Shown one piece after another: positions 5,783 to 7,923 of a stretch of 7,923 nucleotides of DNA (positions are counted from its first letter, which is position 1; every line of letters begins with the position of its first letter). Below the pieces are notes generated by a model. It was not told the origin of the DNA. It saw only the letters and a program-made list of their open reading frames with translations, and did no database searches. The translations under genes and the position numbers were made by a program. The stretch spans positions 1 to 7,923 of the forward strand of contig CAVERH010000103.1 of assembly GCA_963618065.1 (NCBI GenBank). The letters run 5' to 3'. The stretch is from Suilimivivens sp963618065 (GTDB lineage Bacteria > Bacillota > Clostridia > Lachnospirales > Lachnospiraceae).

Positions 5783-7120
5783 CTATTTCTGTACAGCTTC
5801 CTTAATTACTTTAATCATATAATCCAGCATTTCATCTGTCATTCCCGGATATACCCCTACCCAAAATGTACTTTGCATAATTCTATCGGTATTCTCCAGA
5901 TTGCCTGCTATCCGGTAACCGGTACCACTTTGCCGCATCTCATCAAAGCATGGATGCTTCGTCAGATTCCCGGCAAATAACATTCTGGTCTGTATCCCTT
6001 TACTCTCTATAAAGGGAACGACCTTATTACGTTCTATTCCAGGCTTACACGTCAGCATAAAGCCAAACCAGCTCGGATTAGCGTGTTCACACGGTTGTGG
6101 AAGAAGAAACTCATCCTGAAGTTCCTTCAATCCTTCATAAAGACGATTAAAATTGTAACGCCGCCTTTCAACAAATCCCGGAAACTTATCCAACTGGGCA
6201 CACCCAATTGCAGCCTGCATATCCGTTGCTTTTAAATTATATCCAAAATGGGAATACACATATTTATGGTCATATCCCAATGGCAATTCTCCATACTGTC
6301 TGTCAAACCGATGTTCACAGAGATTGTCATGTCCTGATGGACAGACGCAGTCCCTTCCCCAATCCCTAAAGGATCTGATGATCTTGTGAAGAAGTGGATT
6401 ATTCGTATATACCGCTCCACCTTCTCCCATAGTCATATGATGAGGTGGATAAAAGCTGGAGGTTCCAATATCCCCTACAGTTCCTGTAAAATACCATTTT
6501 CCATCCATTTCATACTGCGATCCCAATGCATCACAATTATCTTCTATAAGCCATAGATGATTCCGATTACAAAATTCCTTCACCGTCTTTAAATCAAATG
6601 GGTTTCCCAAAGTATGGGCAATCATAACCGCCTTCGTCTTCTCCGACAAAGCTTCTTCCAACATAGTAACATCAATATTATACTGTGGTATCGTTACATC
6701 CACAAATACTGGTACTGCACCATACTGGATCATCGGAGCTACCGTTGTCGGAAAACCGGCTGCAACAGTAATTACTTCATCTCCACGCTTTACCACACGC
6801 TCTCCCAGCAAGGGTGATGTCAACGCCATAAATGCAGCTAAATTTGCCGAAGAACCGGAGTTCACAAGTGAACAGTATTTCACTCCCAGATATTCTGCCA
6901 GCTTCGCCTCGAATTCTTCTGTATATCTTCCGGATGTAAGCCAGAATTCCAATGCAGAATCAACAAGATTCACCATCTCTGCACTATCATATACTCTGGA
7001 AGCATAGGGAATCCGATCCCCCACATGATACTCTTTTTTTGTATGGTATTTATTGCAATAGTTTTTAACCTGCTCCAGGATATACTCCCTTGCCTCTGTT
7101 TCATTCATATTATCAAACAT
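5783..7120 (-). CDS. rfbH: CDP-4-dehydro-6-deoxyglucose 3-dehydrase (E1)
   Basis: This PMP- and [2Fe-2S]-dependent enzyme of the DegT/DnrJ/EryC1 fold removes the C3 hydroxyl of CDP-4-dehydro-6-deoxyglucose, the committing step to 3,6-dideoxyhexoses. In most aminotransferase relatives a lysine binds PLP; here SSFYPPHHMTMGEGG has His227-His228 at that place, the known mark of E1. The cluster motif is visible as Cys258-x-Cys260-(7)-Cys268, with Cys196 upstream. GYDHKYVYSHFGYNLK at about 282-297 is also typical. I chose the ATG at 7120 (445 residues, close to the Salmonella length). A longer frame starting at 7228 would overlap rfbF by 95 bases and adds sequence unlike the family. An AAGGA at 7131-7135 overlaps the rfbF stop codon, ten bases from the ATG. 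A second Met four codons in is an alternative. E1 needs an electron-transfer partner (E3, RfbI/AscD type), absent here. Confidence 0.95.
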   Translation of the reverse strand: MFDNMNETEAREYILEQVKNYCNKYHTKKEYHVGDRIPYASRVYDSAEMVNLVDSALEFWLTSGRYTEEFEAKLAEYLGVKYCSLVNSGSSANLAAFMALTSPLLGERVVKRGDEVITVAAGFPTTVAPMIQYGAVPVFVDVTIPQYNIDVTMLEEALSEKTKAVMIAHTLGNPFDLKTVKEFCNRNHLWLIEDNCDALGSQYEMDGKWYFTGTVGDIGTSSFYPPHHMTMGEGGAVYTNNPLLHKIIRSFRDWGRDCVCPSGHDNLCEHRFDRQYGELPLGYDHKYVYSHFGYNLKATDMQAAIGCAQLDKFPGFVERRRYNFNRLYEGLKELQDEFLLPQPCEHANPSWFGFMLTCKPGIERNKVVPFIESKGIQTRMLFAGNLTKHPCFDEMRQSGTGYRIAGNLENTDRIMQSTFWVGVYPGMTDEMLDYMIKVIKEAVQK

Positions 7121-7130
7121 TTTCCCCACA

Positions 7131-7135
7131 TCCTT
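7131..7135 (-). promoter_or_regulatory. Ribosome binding site deciding the rfbH start
   Basis: AAGGA on the minus strand lies ten bases before the ATG at 7120 and overlaps the TAA stop of rfbF (7134-7136). A GGGG at 7124-7127 is too close to be the main site. This arrangement favours coupled translation of rfbF and rfbH and argues against the longer rfbH frame. Confidence 0.6.
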
Positions 7136-7907
7136 ACCATTTTTTCCATGGTGCCTTATTGCTTGTCCACATACTTTCCAAAATAAGTTGTTCTCTTTTT
7201 GTATCCATACACTGCCAGAATCCTTCATGTCTATAAGACATCAACTCGCCCTCATCTGCCAGTATTGGCAATACATCCTTTTCAAGCACACACGCATCGC
7301 CTTTTAAATATCCAAATATTTCTGGCTCCAGCACCATATATCCTGCATTGATGGGTGAACTATCTACTTTTTTCTTCTCCCTAAAAGATCGAACACTATT
7401 ATCTTCCGCTATTGTTAAAATTCCCTTTTCCTGTTCCATTAAAACAGTAGTTAATGTTGCCATTTTCCCATGACTTTGATGATACTCAAGCAGCTTGCTA
7501 ATATTTACATCACACACCCCATCGCCATAGGTCATCATAAATGCTTCATTACCTATGTAATCCTTGATGCGCCTAATTCTTCCCCCCGTCATTGTATTCA
7601 ACCCGGTGTCCACTACCGTTACTTTCCACGGCTCAGAATGCTGGTCATGAATAATCATTTTATTCCCGGCAGTAAAATCAAATGTAATATCTGAGGTGTG
7701 CAGAAAATAATCTGCAAACCATTCCTTTATAATGTGTTGTTTATATCCGGCACATATAATAAAATCATTAAAACCATAATATGAGTATTCCTTCATTACA
7801 TGCCAAAGAATCGGCATTCCACCTATCTCCACCATTGGTTTTGGAATATATTCAGTTTGTTCTGAAAGACGCGTTCCAAGTCCTCCTGCTAATAAAACAA
7901 CCTTCAT
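7134..7907 (-). CDS. rfbF: Glucose-1-phosphate cytidylyltransferase
   Basis: The enzyme joins CTP and glucose-1-phosphate to give CDP-glucose and pyrophosphate, the first step of CDP-dideoxyhexose synthesis. The 257 residues match the family's usual length. The nucleotidyltransferase signature LAGGLGTRLSEQT is at 6-18, with Lys23-Pro24 after it (IPKPM), YGDG with the metal-binding Asp129 at 127-130, INAGYMVLEPEIF at 186-198 and EGFWQCMDTKRE at 228-239, all in the expected order. An AGAGGGTG site just before the ATG supports the start. Only 16 bases lie between the ATG and the window edge, so any upstream gene and the operon promoter cannot be seen; spacing to rfbH is 13 bases. No odd features; the reading frame is intact. 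Confidence 0.96.
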   Translation of the reverse strand: MKVVLLAGGLGTRLSEQTEYIPKPMVEIGGMPILWHVMKEYSYYGFNDFIICAGYKQHIIKEWFADYFLHTSDITFDFTAGNKMIIHDQHSEPWKVTVVDTGLNTMTGGRIRRIKDYIGNEAFMMTYGDGVCDVNISKLLEYHQSHGKMATLTTVLMEQEKGILTIAEDNSVRSFREKKKVDSSPINAGYMVLEPEIFGYLKGDACVLEKDVLPILADEGELMSYRHEGFWQCMDTKREQLILESMWTSNKAPWKKW

Positions 7908-7923
7908 GTTTCACCCTCTATGA

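Noticed and set aside
7121..7228. Longer rfbH frame starting at 7228
   Set aside because: It would overlap rfbF by 95 bases, and the extra 36 residues are the rfbF C-terminal coding region read in another frame. The ATG at 7120 gives the family's length and has an AAGGA site.

Overview
The window looks like part of a cell-surface polysaccharide (capsule or wall glycan) locus from a low-GC Gram-positive anaerobe, most likely a clostridial or Lachnospiraceae-type gut bacterium. The reasons are strong AGGAG-type ribosome binding sites, AT-rich DNA, clostridial-looking protein sequences and the mix of surface-glycan genes. The genus is an inference; there is no rRNA or other marker here.

All likely functional genes are on the minus strand, so the biological order runs from high to low coordinates. 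It starts with a CDP-sugar module: rfbF (7134-7907), rfbH (5783-7120) and rfbG (4698-5768), separated by 13-14 bases. Together they convert glucose-1-phosphate to CDP-glucose, then CDP-4-dehydro-6-deoxyglucose, then the 3-deoxy intermediate used to make CDP-3,6-dideoxyhexoses (abequose, paratose, tyvelose or ascarylose type). The final 4-keto reductase/synthase and the E1-reductase (ferredoxin reductase) partner are not in the window. Next, in visibly more AT-rich DNA, come a fucosyltransferase-like glycosyltransferase (3653-4579), a 21-codon mini-ORF joined to its neighbours by ATGA overlaps on both sides (3591-3656), and an integral-membrane acyltransferase-3 protein (2581-3594), probably an O-acetylase.

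The middle is a scar. A shortened insertion sequence (about 1936-2528) carries only the C-terminal part of an IS4/IS1634-type transposase on the plus strand. It abuts the C-terminal remnant of a polytopic membrane protein (1525 to about 1935), whose 5' part is not on the other side of the element. So the insertion was followed by deletion or rearrangement.

Beyond the scar are a family 2 glycosyltransferase resembling polyprenyl-phosphate sugar synthases (776-1483) and the N-terminal 221 codons of a GT-C type membrane glycosyltransferase (start at 664, running off the left edge). These would form a lipid-linked sugar pair: the first charges undecaprenyl phosphate, the second transfers the sugar to a glycan outside the membrane. 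The family 2 gene carries an in-frame run of nine G residues; a change of one base would truncate the protein, so this is a candidate phase-variation switch and the most interesting signal in the window. No CRISPR array, tRNA, rRNA or defence system is visible.
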